A stretch of 7,799 nt of DNA from an uncultured Bacillota bacterium (GCA_937889705.1 CALBYO010000127.1:1-7799), one strand, 5' to 3'. Shown: positions 1 through 5,299, counted from the stretch's first letter. The notes: generated from the letters alone by a model not told the origin. Program-made: numbers and translations.

Positions 1-7
1 TTTTTGC

Positions 8-49
8 TATAAATTATTTTGTAAAGTGACGAAAATTGGTTAATATAAG
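8..49 (+). promoter_or_regulatory. Candidate promoter region of cdd
   Basis: Two -10-like elements precede cdd. One is an extended TGCTATAAA (hexamer at 8-13). The other is the AT-rich TAATATAAG at 41-49, with a weak TTGTAA (20-25) at a usable distance. The window edge removes any -35 of the first option, so I cannot choose between them. Confidence 0.3.
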
Positions 50-64
50 AATAAGGGGAATAAT

Positions 65-448
65 ATGGAATATTCAAGACTTATTGAACAAGCAATTAAC
101 GCGCAAAAAAATGCTTACGCGCCTTATTCAAATTTTAAAGTTGGTGCGGCGGTTCTTTGTAAAAACGGGAAAGTGTTTACGGGTTGCAATGTTGAAAATT
201 CGTCATATCCTGTTTCAAGTTGTGCGGAAAGGACAACAATTTGCAAAGCGGTGAGTGAAGGCGAAAAAGATTTCGTTGCCATAGCAATAGTTGGTGGCGA
301 TTTGAGCGAATATTGTTTTCCGTGCGGAATGTGCAGGCAATTAATTGTTGAATTTAACGCCGATATGGATGTAATAGTCGCTAGGTCGCCAAGTGATTAT
401 CAAGTTTATAAAGCAAGCGAACTTCTTACACATCATTTTAAGTTATAA
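65..448 (+). CDS. cdd: Cytidine deaminase
   Basis: Cytosolic zinc enzyme of pyrimidine salvage that deaminates cytidine and deoxycytidine to uridine and deoxyuridine. The 127-residue product has the usual length of the small homotetrameric Gram-positive class. Visible motifs are the substrate-side segment YAPYSNFKVGAAV (residues 18-30), CAE at 53-55 (zinc-ligand Cys53 and proton-shuttle Glu55) and PCGMCRQ at 86-92 (zinc ligands Cys87 and Cys90), so the active site looks complete. The start is fixed by an AAGGGGA ribosome site at 53-59, about 5 nt before the ATG. The gene stands alone here and converges with secG on a shared terminator. In many Bacillota cdd sits near era or ybeY, but the window does not extend far enough upstream to check. 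The identification is firm. Confidence 0.96.
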   Translation: MEYSRLIEQAINAQKNAYAPYSNFKVGAAVLCKNGKVFTGCNVENSSYPVSSCAERTTICKAVSEGEKDFVAIAIVGGDLSEYCFPCGMCRQLIVEFNADMDVIVARSPSDYQVYKASELLTHHFKL

Positions 449-449
449 A

Positions 450-474
450 AAAACTAGCCAATTCGGCTAGTTTT
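450..474. terminator. Bidirectional terminator between cdd and secG
   Basis: Perfect 10-bp stem (AAAACTAGCC at 450-459, GGCTAGTTTT at 465-474) with a 5-nt loop. It is followed by T-rich sequence on the plus strand and by a T run on the minus strand. It lies between two convergent stop codons and should serve both genes. Confidence 0.9.
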
Positions 475-488
475 ATTTTTGATTCTTT

Positions 489-797
489 CTAAGCGCCAGC
501 GTATACAAGCAAAGTTACGAAGAAAAGAACGATTGATATTGCAATGATTGAAGCCATAGCGATTGTAACTTTTTTCAATTTACCTTGTGTTGTTTCGCCT
601 TTGTTTTGTGTGTAATAACTTTCTGATGCACCAGTGATAACATTTGCACTTCCATTATCATCATGTTCTTGCATAAGTGTTACGATAATTAAAACGATAG
701 CGGCTGCTGCGATTATGAACATTAAAACATATCTGATAATTGGGAATGAAGCAACGATCCAATCTGGTGGCAATGAATCTAACATAAAATTAAACAT
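489..797 (-). CDS. secG: Preprotein translocase subunit SecG
   Basis: Small membrane subunit of the SecYEG channel that assists SecA-driven protein export. The 102-residue product has two hydrophobic helices, about residues 20-42 and 78-98. They are joined by a cytoplasmic loop holding the SecG hallmarks: LMQ (41-43) at the end of helix 1, a Gly/Ser-rich stretch with a following Tyr pair, and NKGETTQGKLKKVT (65-78) leading into helix 2. It is longer than the roughly 75 residues of many SecG proteins because of about 15 extra N-terminal residues. The ATG at 797 is chosen because AGGAG (803-807) sits 5 nt upstream. The internal Met5 has no such site. The stop is TAG, the only non-TAA stop among the genes here. 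A 77-residue membrane protein gene lies just upstream on the same strand. Confidence 0.92.
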   Translation of the reverse strand: MFNFMLDSLPPDWIVASFPIIRYVLMFIIAAAAIVLIIVTLMQEHDDNGSANVITGASESYYTQNKGETTQGKLKKVTIAMASIIAISIVLFFVTLLVYAGA

Positions 798-819
798 AAA
801 ATCTCCTTTAAACTTGGGT

Positions 820-848
820 ATTATAGCATAAAAATATTAAATTGCAAA
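820..848 (-). promoter_or_regulatory. Extended -10 promoter of secG
   Basis: On the minus strand TGCTATAAT gives a perfect -10 (820-825) with the TG extension. TTTGCA (843-848) lies 17 bp upstream as a weak -35. Transcription should start near 813, leaving a leader of about 16 nt that still contains the AGGAG site. Confidence 0.65.
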
Positions 849-860
849 CGATTTTTACAA

Positions 861-1094
861 TTAAATGAAAATTACAAAGCAGGCAAGGCCTAGGAATATT
901 GCAAACAAAATTAATGGGAATATTCTGAGCTTATTTTTATCTGCTGAGTATTTTGGTTTTAAAAATCTGATAAGGCAAAGCAAAGCAACTACAAGTAAAA
1001 CTGAAATAATTAAAATTTTGACTACCTGGTTCATTTCATGGAAAAACAATTGAACTTTTGCCCAGAAATCGCTAAAACTTAATAAATATTGCAT
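861..1094 (-). CDS. Small two-helix membrane protein of unknown function
   Basis: A 77-residue protein that I do not recognise. It has a short amphipathic N-terminus (about 1-22) with several aromatic residues, a strong transmembrane helix at about 25-45, a basic linker (KPKYSADKNKLR, 46-57) and a second transmembrane helix running to the C-terminus (about 58-77). The open frame extends 29 codons further upstream, but the ATG at 1094 is preferred: GAGGTG (1098-1103) sits just before it, and the extension has no ribosome site and runs into the promoter region. The gene lies 63 nt upstream of secG on the same strand, with no terminator between them, so partial co-transcription is possible. A role at the translocon is only a guess from this position. 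No signal-peptide cleavage motif or catalytic motif is visible. Confidence 0.65.
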   Translation of the reverse strand: MQYLLSFSDFWAKVQLFFHEMNQVVKILIISVLLVVALLCLIRFLKPKYSADKNKLRIFPLILFAIFLGLACFVIFI

Positions 1095-1115
1095 ATTCAC
1101 CTCTTTATTGAGTTT

Positions 1116-1144
1116 ATTATACAATATAAGTGAGTAAAATACAA
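1116..1144 (-). promoter_or_regulatory. Candidate promoter of the 77-residue membrane protein
   Basis: Perfect TATAAT on the minus strand (1116-1121) with only a weak TTGTAT (1139-1144) at 17 bp spacing. The start would fall near 1109, just upstream of the GAGGTG ribosome site. The -10 supports the downstream ATG at 1094. Confidence 0.45.
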
Positions 1145-1187
1145 CCCTAATTTTACAAAAAATTGAAAAAATTTTTGACAAAACATA

Positions 1188-1216
1188 TTGACAAGTGGTT
1201 TTATATGCTTTATAAT
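1188..1216 (+). promoter_or_regulatory. Consensus sigma-A promoter of the 124-residue gene
   Basis: Perfect TTGACA (1188-1193), exactly 17 bp, perfect TATAAT (1211-1216). A second TTGACA (1175-1180) lies 13 bp upstream of the first, with no -10 at a proper distance. This is the strongest promoter in the window by consensus and predicts high constitutive expression. Confidence 0.85.
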
Positions 1217-1242
1217 AACCATGAAATATTAAGGAGAGAACT

Positions 1243-1617
1243 ATGGCAAATCTTTTAGATAATGTTATTACAATTCAAGCTTGTGAACAAATTAGAGAAA
1301 ATACTTCTGAATACAATAGACAAACTGAACTTGCAAAAAAAGTTGTAGAAAAGTTTAAATTGTCAAGAGATTTACAAAAACATATAAGCATTTTATTTAC
1401 TTATCAATTAAACGGTTTGTGCTCTATTGATTGGAATAAATGGCTTGCATTGCCAAATTCTAAGCAAGAAGTAGTTGCATTGGTTTCAGAAACAAAAGCA
1501 TATATTAATGAAATTGTTGAATTAAATCCAGAGAAAACTGCTGAAATTCGTGAAGCAATTCGTCGTACATCTAGAATGACACCTAAGATGCAAAAAAATA
1601 GCACATTTGATTTTTAA
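1243..1617 (+). CDS. Uncharacterised 124-residue helical protein
   Basis: I do not recognise this family. The protein has no signal peptide, transmembrane segment or Cys cluster, and looks like a soluble, mostly alpha-helical cytosolic protein. The N-terminal half (about 12-58) alternates charged and hydrophobic residues. The middle has a Trp-containing SIDWNKWLALPNSKQE segment (62-77). A further helix (about 78-108) leads to a basic RRTSRMTPKMQK stretch (107-118) and an aromatic FDF end. AAGGAG (1231-1236) sits 6 nt before the ATG, and a consensus promoter lies just upstream, so strong expression is likely. A bidirectional terminator follows closely, making this a monocistronic unit. The basic C-terminus could contact nucleic acid or ribosomes, but nothing in the sequence proves that. 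Confidence 0.75.
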   Translation: MANLLDNVITIQACEQIRENTSEYNRQTELAKKVVEKFKLSRDLQKHISILFTYQLNGLCSIDWNKWLALPNSKQEVVALVSETKAYINEIVELNPEKTAEIREAIRRTSRMTPKMQKNSTFDF

Positions 1618-1630
1618 TTATTGAATTATA

Positions 1631-1656
1631 AAAAACGCACAAAATTGTGCGTTTTT
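1631..1656. terminator. Bidirectional terminator between two convergent genes
   Basis: AAAAACGCACA (1631-1641) pairs perfectly with TGTGCGTTTTT (1646-1656) around a 4-nt AT loop, with a T run on the plus strand. The minus-strand neighbour's stop codon begins at the edge of the hairpin, so its terminator is the same element. Confidence 0.9.
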
Positions 1657-2901
1657 TTACATTTCAAATTCGGCATTTGGAAGTTTTGAAATATTTACGA
1701 CCGTTGTTTTATTCTTTTCTGGTATAAAATTATCACTAATGGTCGGTGGGACATTTATATTGTCATCTATCATATTATCTAAGAATAAACCTGGGGGGAT
1801 AATAATTGACTTATTATCTTGCTTTTCCGTTTGTGTTTCTTGTTTTACTTCTGGAATAACTGGTGGCAAGGTTGGTTCTTCTCTCTCAACAAGCCATTTG
1901 AATTGTGGATCAACTTTTTTCTTTGCGGGCGCGGCTTTTTTCTTTGCTGCGGCCTTTTTCTTCGCTGCCGCTTTTTTAGCAGGAGCGGCTTTTGCTGCCG
2001 ATTTTTTCGCTTCTTCTTTTTTAGGTGCAGTGATAGGTGGGGCTTTTAATGTTTCTTCAAACTTATCCATGTTGTTTACAAAGATTTGTTTTTGTTCGCC
2101 CAACGCTTTAAGCAGGTCAGGATTGTCGCACATGTGTCTTGATGCCATCAGCAATTTATCTAATTCAAGACGCAACATTTTGTAATAATTCTTTTTGTTC
2201 AAATTGCCTTTATGTTCCAACAAAAGCATATCGTATTTTCTTAAAATATACTCAGAATATTTGCCTGGATATTTTTTCAAGACTGCGATGACATTGTCTA
2301 TATAATATTGAGATAAATACTCATTTGACTCGGCAAGTTTGTCTTTCAGCATTTTAAGTTGTTTTTTTGATTTTAAAACATTTAACAATATTTCGTCATT
2401 TTCGTTTTCTCTGCCGTCTTCGTCGCGTTTATCAAAAATATGAAAAACTTTTGCGACTTTTGGCATGAAATACATATCATTTTCATCGCGATAACGGGCG
2501 ATTGTTGTTGCAAATTCTGATGATGTTTGCTCGTCTAAACTTTTAAAAGGTTCAAGCAAAATTAAAGAAGCGATTTTTTTGTTGTTTTCGTCATCGTTTT
2601 TAATTTTCAAAAGAAAGTGAAGGTCAAATTCTGGCGAAGTTGTTTTTGCGGTTAGGTGATATACGCCTTCGACATTGTCTGTAATAAATTTGTTGACATT
2701 GATAAGTTCTTGCAAAAGTTCTTTTTCGATTGAATAGTTGCCTTCCGCGTTGAAAGAGCCTAAAAGCAAGTTTGAATATTTTTCTTCGTTAAGTGTGTTT
2801 TTATAATATAAAATATCGAGTGGGTCAGAGTATTCTTCGCCGCTGAGATGGTCTTTCCATATTTGTTTTTTAACTTCAATATTTTCGGCTTGCATTTCCA
2901 T
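1657..2901 (-). CDS. Unknown protein with histone H1-like Lys/Ala/Pro tail
   Basis: Predicted soluble protein of 414 residues that I cannot assign to a family. Residues 1-290 are charged and mixed helix/strand, including LHFLLKIK and IASLILLEPF strands, then a long coiled-coil-prone helical part (about 170-285). Residues 294-329 form a low-complexity basic tail of AAAKKK and AAPAKKK units, like histone H1 and the tails of some bacterial nucleoid proteins. An acidic, Pro-rich segment follows and ends in a hydrophobic/polar C-terminus. No signal peptide or transmembrane helix is present. The open frame extends to a TTG at 2997, but that part overlaps the rpsI terminator and the promoter, so it is rejected. 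ATG 2901 or 2895 is the start; neither has a ribosome site, and the predicted transcript begins on the 2901 ATG. DNA or RNA binding by the tail is plausible but inferred. Confidence 0.75.
   Translation of the reverse strand: MEMQAENIEVKKQIWKDHLSGEEYSDPLDILYYKNTLNEEKYSNLLLGSFNAEGNYSIEKELLQELINVNKFITDNVEGVYHLTAKTTSPEFDLHFLLKIKNDDENNKKIASLILLEPFKSLDEQTSSEFATTIARYRDENDMYFMPKVAKVFHIFDKRDEDGRENENDEILLNVLKSKKQLKMLKDKLAESNEYLSQYYIDNVIAVLKKYPGKYSEYILRKYDMLLLEHKGNLNKKNYYKMLRLELDKLLMASRHMCDNPDLLKALGEQKQIFVNNMDKFEETLKAPPITAPKKEEAKKSAAKAAPAKKAAAKKKAAAKKKAAPAKKKVDPQFKWLVEREEPTLPPVIPEVKQETQTEKQDNKSIIIPPGLFLDNMIDDNINVPPTISDNFIPEKNKTTVVNISKLPNAEFEM
1915..2022 (-). repeat. Low-complexity Lys/Ala/Pro-coding repeat
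   Basis: DNA coding for the H1-like tail. Short tandem units made of GCN and AAA/AAG codons repeat imperfectly, encoding AAAKKK twice and then AAPAKKK. It is more G+C rich than the surrounding coding DNA. Such tracts can change length by slippage, so copy number may vary between strains. Confidence 0.75.
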
Positions 2902-2907
2902 ATTTTT

Positions 2908-2936
2908 AATGTAGCACAATTTTACAAAAAAATCAA
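2908..2936 (-). promoter_or_regulatory. Extended -10 promoter placing +1 on the ATG
   Basis: On the minus strand TTGATT (2931-2936), 17 bp, then TGCTACATT (hexamer 2908-2913 with the TG extension). Counting 7 nt from the -10 puts +1 at 2901, the A of the predicted start codon. The region also lacks any ribosome site. Confidence 0.55.
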
Positions 2937-2951
2937 TAAATCTTGCAAAAT

Positions 2952-2981
2952 AAAAAAGCAGGGCATATTGCCTTGCTTTTT
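2952..2981 (-). terminator. Terminator of the rplM-rpsI operon
   Basis: On the minus strand AAAAGCAAGGCA pairs with TGCCCTGCTTTT with a single A-C mismatch and an ATA loop, followed by a T tract (2952-2957). It begins about 20 nt after the rpsI stop and separates the operon from the downstream gene. Confidence 0.88.
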
Positions 2982-2998
2982 GTAAATCTGATTGCAAA

Positions 2999-3433
2999 TT
3001 ATCTCTTTGAGAATTGAGATGCTTTTCTTGCTTTTTTAAGACCGTATTTTTTACGTTCTTTCATTCTTGGGTCACGAGTTAACAAGCCAGCTTTCTTAAC
3101 TTCTGATTTAAGATTTTCTTCGGCTTTAACAAGTGCTCTTGAAATACCGTGGCAAATAGCGCCTGCTTGACCAGCAATACCACCACCGATAACATTAACA
3201 TAAACATCATATTTATCTGCACTGTTTGTGAGTTCTAATGGTTGTTTAACAATTAATTTTAAAAGGTCTTGTGGGAAGTATTCGTCAATAGATTTTTTGT
3301 TGATAACGATTGTTCCGTTTTCGCCTGGAATTAATCTAACACGTGCGATAGATTTTTTTCTTCTACCAGTTGCGCAAAATTGAATTTTCTTTGATTTTAA
3401 AGTAGCTTTAACAGCTTTCTTTGCTTCTGCCAT
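2999..3433 (-). CDS. rpsI: 30S ribosomal protein S9 (uS9)
   Basis: Small-subunit ribosomal protein whose C-terminal tail reaches the P-site tRNA. The 144-residue product contains GRRKKSIARVRL (23-34), the NVIGGGIAGQAGAI turn region (about 100-113), RALVKAE, and the family's basic end LLTRDPRMKERKKYG followed by a KKARKASQFSKR terminus. It is about 14 residues longer than the typical 130 because of a Lys/Ala-rich N-terminal extension. The ATG overlaps the rplM stop by one base (TAATG), and AGGAG lies 10 nt upstream inside the end of rplM, a layout that suggests translational coupling. rplM-rpsI is the standard gene pair in bacteria, and a terminator follows directly. Confidence 0.97.
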   Translation of the reverse strand: MAEAKKAVKATLKSKKIQFCATGRRKKSIARVRLIPGENGTIVINKKSIDEYFPQDLLKLIVKQPLELTNSADKYDVYVNVIGGGIAGQAGAICHGISRALVKAEENLKSEVKKAGLLTRDPRMKERKKYGLKKARKASQFSKR

Positions 3434-3876
3434 TATTTAATTTCTCCTTTTAATGAAATTAATTCTGGATGTTGTGCTTCGTGTGGATGTTCTGCACCTT
3501 TGTAGATTTTAACTTTTCTTGCCATATCTCTACCAAGAGCATTTTTTGGAAGCATTCCTTTGATTGCTCTTAAAAGTGCAACATCTGATTTTTCTTCCAT
3601 CATTTTTTTGTATTGAACTTCTTTAAGTCCGCCTTGATATCCTGAATATGTTTTGAATTTCTTTTGAATTAATTTTTTACCTGTTAAAACGATTTTATCA
3701 GAATTGATAACGATAACATAATCTCCTGTGTCAACATGTGGTGTGAATGTTGGTTTGTTTTTACCACGTAAGATTGAAGCAACTTGGCTTGCAACGCGTC
3801 CAAGAGGAGTGTTAGCAGCATCAACTAAATACCATTTTCTTTCAACAGTTTCTGGTTTTGCCATATATGACTTCAT
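3433..3876 (-). CDS. rplM: 50S ribosomal protein L13 (uL13)
   Basis: Early-assembly large-subunit ribosomal protein. The 147-residue product matches the family's length and shows its landmarks in order: KSYMAKPETVERKWYLVDA (2-20), PLGRVASQVA (24-33), ILRGKNKPTFTPHVDTGD (35-52), VIVINSDKIVLTGKK (54-68), the SGYQGGLK turn (about 77-84) and the MLPKNALGRDMARK segment (about 108-121). The start is supported by GGAGG (3885-3889) 8 nt upstream. It is the first gene of the rplM-rpsI operon, with its own TTGACA promoter and a structured leader that may carry feedback control by a ribosomal protein, as known for many ribosomal operons. The identification is certain; the regulatory idea is inference. 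Confidence 0.97.
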   Translation of the reverse strand: MKSYMAKPETVERKWYLVDAANTPLGRVASQVASILRGKNKPTFTPHVDTGDYVIVINSDKIVLTGKKLIQKKFKTYSGYQGGLKEVQYKKMMEEKSDVALLRAIKGMLPKNALGRDMARKVKIYKGAEHPHEAQHPELISLKGEIK

Positions 3877-3909
3877 TGAATTTTCCTCCGAATAATATTT
3901 TAAAAATTA

Positions 3910-4034
3910 CAATCTTCTAGCAAATGCAGTTCGCGCTTGCAGTTGCAAACTTGATTAAGTTATCCGCTACCTTTAAAGCAACCATTTGTGAAGGGGCTAG
4001 CATCACAAAAAAATCGCCTAAAAACATTAGACGA
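3910..4034 (-). ncRNA. Structured 5' leader of rplM-rpsI
   Basis: Untranslated leader between the promoter and the rplM ribosome site. It is clearly more G+C rich than its flanks (38 G+C in the 87 bases of 3917-4003). Visible stems are TTTGTGA/TCACAAA (4003-4009 with 3985-3991), GTTGC/GCAAC (3978-3982 with 3942-3946), AACTT/AAGTT with a 4-nt loop (3948-3961), and a long-range CAAATG/CATTTG (3983-3988 with 3921-3926). The first and last are mutually exclusive. A ribosomal-protein leader element is likely from position. Rfam has an L13 leader family in low-GC Gram-positives, but I cannot confirm that this is it. A 28-codon ORF (3917-4003) also fits inside. Confidence 0.5.
4007..4034 (-). terminator. 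Terminator-like hairpin at the rplM transcription start
   Basis: On the minus strand TCGTCTAA (4027-4034) pairs with TTAGGCGA (4014-4021) with one G-T wobble and a 5-nt loop. Seven T follow (4007-4013). It lies downstream of truA and can end truA transcripts, but it also starts almost exactly at the predicted rplM +1 (4032). Confidence 0.6.
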
Positions 4035-4038
4035 TAAT

Positions 4039-4067
4039 AATATATTATAATTTGCGGACAATGTCAA
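4039..4067 (-). promoter_or_regulatory. Promoter of rplM-rpsI
   Basis: On the minus strand a perfect TTGACA (4062-4067), 17 bp, then TATATT (4039-4044), giving +1 near 4032. A perfect TATAAT (4044-4049) overlaps but is only 12 bp from the -35, so the downstream hexamer is preferred. Confidence 0.7.
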
Positions 4068-4095
4068 GAATTTTTTGAAAATTATTTAATAAATT

Positions 4096-4869
4096 TTAAT
4101 ATAAAACTTTTTTTAAAAAGAGCGCGTGAGCAGGGTATGTTTTGCCTGCTTTTGAGCGGTCTTTACTGCTTAGAATTGCTTTCATTTCGCTTGCATTTTT
4201 CTTTCCTAAACCGATTTCAACAAGCGTGCCAACTATAATTCTGACCATGTTATATAAAAAGCCGTTTCCGGTTATGTCGATTAAAATTTTGTTAGATTTT
4301 TTTGTGATTTTTATATCATAAATTGTTCTAACATGGTCGTTTGTTTGCGTTTGTGCACTGCAAAATGATGTGAAATCGTGCTCGCCAATTAGATATTTGC
4401 TAGCAGCAATCATTGCGTCAATATCAAGTTTTTGACGCACCAAAACGGTCGTTTCGCTGTCAAAAGGTGATAAAATTCCGCCATTTTGGAGTTTGTATTC
4501 ATAAGTTTTTTTCTTTGCCGAAAACCTAGCGTTAAAAGTTATTGGAACTCTTTTAATTGATAAAATTTGAATATTTTCAGGCAAAAGTTGATTAATTGCA
4601 TCTCTAAACTTAACGAAGTCCAATTTGCCATTTTTTGAAAAGTGTTTTGATAAAAAATCAGCATTTAAAAGGGCATTTGCTTTTGCGCCAAGAGCATGCA
4701 CGCCAGCGTCTGTTCTCCCGCTGCCAACAACTTCAACTTTTTCATTAAAAAGCCTTTCAAGAACGCTTTCAATTTCGCCTTGAATTGTTTTTTTGCCAGG
4801 TTGAACTTGCCAACCGCTGTAATTGGTGCCTTTGTAACTGATTGTAAACAACACATTTATTTTGTTCAT
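4096..4869 (-). CDS. truA: tRNA pseudouridine synthase A
   Basis: Converts uridines 38-40 in the anticodon arm of many tRNAs to pseudouridine. The 257-residue product is of normal length. It starts with the FTISYKGTNYSGWQVQPGKK strand/loop (8-27), followed by GSGRTDAGVHALGA (49-62) with the catalytic Asp54, RFSAKKKTYEYKL (about 114-126), EHDFTSFCSAQTQTNDHVRTIYD and GNGFLYNMVRIIVGTLVEIGLG. The C-terminal AHALFL replaces the more common AP-type motif. The ATG at 4869 starts the conserved N-terminus, yet no SD site precedes it; an extended -10 instead places +1 on that ATG. An out-of-frame ATG 8 nt earlier opens only three codons. In many Bacillota truA directly precedes rplM-rpsI, and the order is kept here, but rplM has its own promoter. 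Confidence 0.95.
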   Translation of the reverse strand: MNKINVLFTISYKGTNYSGWQVQPGKKTIQGEIESVLERLFNEKVEVVGSGRTDAGVHALGAKANALLNADFLSKHFSKNGKLDFVKFRDAINQLLPENIQILSIKRVPITFNARFSAKKKTYEYKLQNGGILSPFDSETTVLVRQKLDIDAMIAASKYLIGEHDFTSFCSAQTQTNDHVRTIYDIKITKKSNKILIDITGNGFLYNMVRIIVGTLVEIGLGKKNASEMKAILSSKDRSKAGKTYPAHALFLKKVLY

Positions 4870-4875
4870 GTGTTC

Positions 4876-4904
4876 ATGATAGCATTTTTTATCTAATTAG
4901 CAAA
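4876..4904 (-). promoter_or_regulatory. Extended -10 promoter of truA with +1 on the ATG
   Basis: On the minus strand TGCTATCAT (hexamer 4876-4881, TG at 4883-4884) with a weak TTGCTA (4898-4903) at 16 bp. Exactly six bases separate the -10 from the truA ATG, so +1 is predicted at 4869. No ribosome site is present. Confidence 0.5.
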
Positions 4905-4905
4905 T

Positions 4906-4928
4906 AAAAAAGAGCCGCTTGGGCTCTT
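4906..4928. terminator. Terminator A downstream of the HTH gene
   Basis: AAGAGCC (4910-4916) and GGCTCTT (4922-4928) form a perfect stem with a GCTTG loop. On the minus strand a T run follows. It ends the HTH transcript ahead of truA. It is 22/23 identical to the terminator at 5740-5762. Confidence 0.85.
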
Positions 4929-4933
4929 ATCTT

Positions 4934-5173
4934 TTAAATTAAAAAGTTTTCAAATTTAAATAAATCAGAATTTAAAAATTCACTAACTGTCATGCCAAAA
5001 CCTTCGGCTATTGCAATAACGGTTTTTAGATTAACGCCTTTTGCTTTTCCTTTCATAATGCTTTTTACAGTTTCATGAGATAAATTCGCTTTTTGTTCAA
5101 GTTTATATTGGGTTAAATTTTGAGCACGCAAAAGTTCCATGATTCTTAAAGCCACTGCTTGACTAATTGTCAT
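4934..5173 (-). CDS. Small Cro/C1-type helix-turn-helix regulator
   Basis: Predicted DNA-binding repressor of 79 residues consisting almost only of a Xre-type HTH domain. The domain spans about residues 8-70: helix 1 (LRIMELLRAQN), helix 2 (TQYKLEQKAN, 21-30), recognition helix 3 (SHETVKSIMKGK, 32-43), then NLKTVIAIAEGFGMTVSEFL (48-67). GGAG (5179-5182) sits 5 nt before the ATG at 5173, fixing the start. It has no ligand or dimerisation domain beyond the fold, so it likely acts as a simple dimer. It is divergent from a SLOG-family gene. Three copies of a GGGTTA...ACCT inverted repeat lie in the 126-bp gap, which suggests that it represses the SLOG promoter and itself. Similar small regulators occur in prophages and toxin-antitoxin or defence modules, as well as alone in Clostridia. 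Confidence 0.88.
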   Translation of the reverse strand: MTISQAVALRIMELLRAQNLTQYKLEQKANLSHETVKSIMKGKAKGVNLKTVIAIAEGFGMTVSEFLNSDLFKFENFLI

Positions 5174-5184
5174 ATCAACTCCAT

Positions 5185-5200
5185 GGGTTAGTTTTCACCT
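5185..5200. promoter_or_regulatory. Degenerate third operator at the HTH gene start
   Basis: GGGTTAGTTTTCACCT matches the two perfect repeats at 12 of 16 positions, including all outer bases. It covers the predicted transcription start (about 5197) of the HTH gene, so autorepression is plausible. Confidence 0.4.
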
Positions 5201-5203
5201 ATT

Positions 5204-5212
5204 AGTCTATCA
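5204..5212 (-). promoter_or_regulatory. Candidate extended -10 of the HTH gene
   Basis: On the minus strand TGATAGACT gives a TG-extended -10 (hexamer 5204-5209, 4/6 to consensus). No good -35 lies 17 bp upstream. The predicted +1 is near 5197. Confidence 0.35.
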
Positions 5213-5231
5213 GCGATTAAAAATAATATAC

Positions 5232-5247
5232 GGGTTAAAATTAACCT
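5232..5247. promoter_or_regulatory. Operator-like inverted repeat 1
   Basis: GGGTTAAAATTAACCT, with 6-bp arms GGTTAA/TTAACC around an AA spacer. It is identical over 16 bp to the copy at 5273-5288, 41 bp away. It lies just upstream of the -35 of the SLOG gene. Confidence 0.7.
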
Positions 5248-5253
5248 TTTTGC

Positions 5254-5282
5254 TTGACAAATAATTATATATGGGTTAAAAT
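5254..5282 (+). promoter_or_regulatory. Promoter of the SLOG gene
   Basis: Perfect TTGACA (5254-5259), 17 bp, TAAAAT (5277-5282). The -10 lies inside operator 2, so repressor binding would block RNA polymerase. +1 is near 5289, giving a leader of only about 11 nt with no clear ribosome site. Confidence 0.65.
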
Positions 5283-5288
5283 TAACCT
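5273..5288. promoter_or_regulatory. Operator-like inverted repeat 2
   Basis: Second identical GGGTTAAAATTAACCT. It overlaps the -10 of the divergent SLOG gene and ends at the predicted +1. The most likely binding protein is the adjacent HTH regulator. Confidence 0.7.
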
Positions 5289-5299
5289 GTGGTATTAAT

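Noticed and set aside
1095..1181. 29-codon upstream extension of the 77-residue membrane protein
   Set aside because: It contains the TATAAT and the ribosome site of the shorter version, so it is most likely upstream DNA.
1915..2022. Possible CRISPR or satellite repeat
   Set aside because: The repeats are short, contiguous, in frame and code for the basic tail; there are no spacers.
1739..2185. 148-residue plus-strand open frame rich in Phe and Ala
   Set aside because: It is the antisense of the Lys/Ala tail of the minus-strand gene. It has no ribosome site, and its composition is explained by the complementary repeat.
2902..2997. N-terminal extension of the H1-tail protein to a TTG
   Set aside because: The extension runs through the rpsI terminator and the gene's own promoter and has no ribosome site.
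3917..4003. True AgrD autoinducer gene
   Set aside because: It ends right after Cys-Ile-Cys, so the ring and C-terminal recognition tail are missing, and no agrB lies nearby. Kept only as a low-interest finding.
4044..4049. Perfect TATAAT as the rplM -10
   Set aside because: It is only 12 bp from the TTGACA, and no other -35 lies 17 bp upstream; TATATT at 4039-4044 has proper spacing.
4665..4896. Open frames on both strands overlapping the start of truA
   Set aside because: They are shadows of truA without ribosome sites or recognisable domains.
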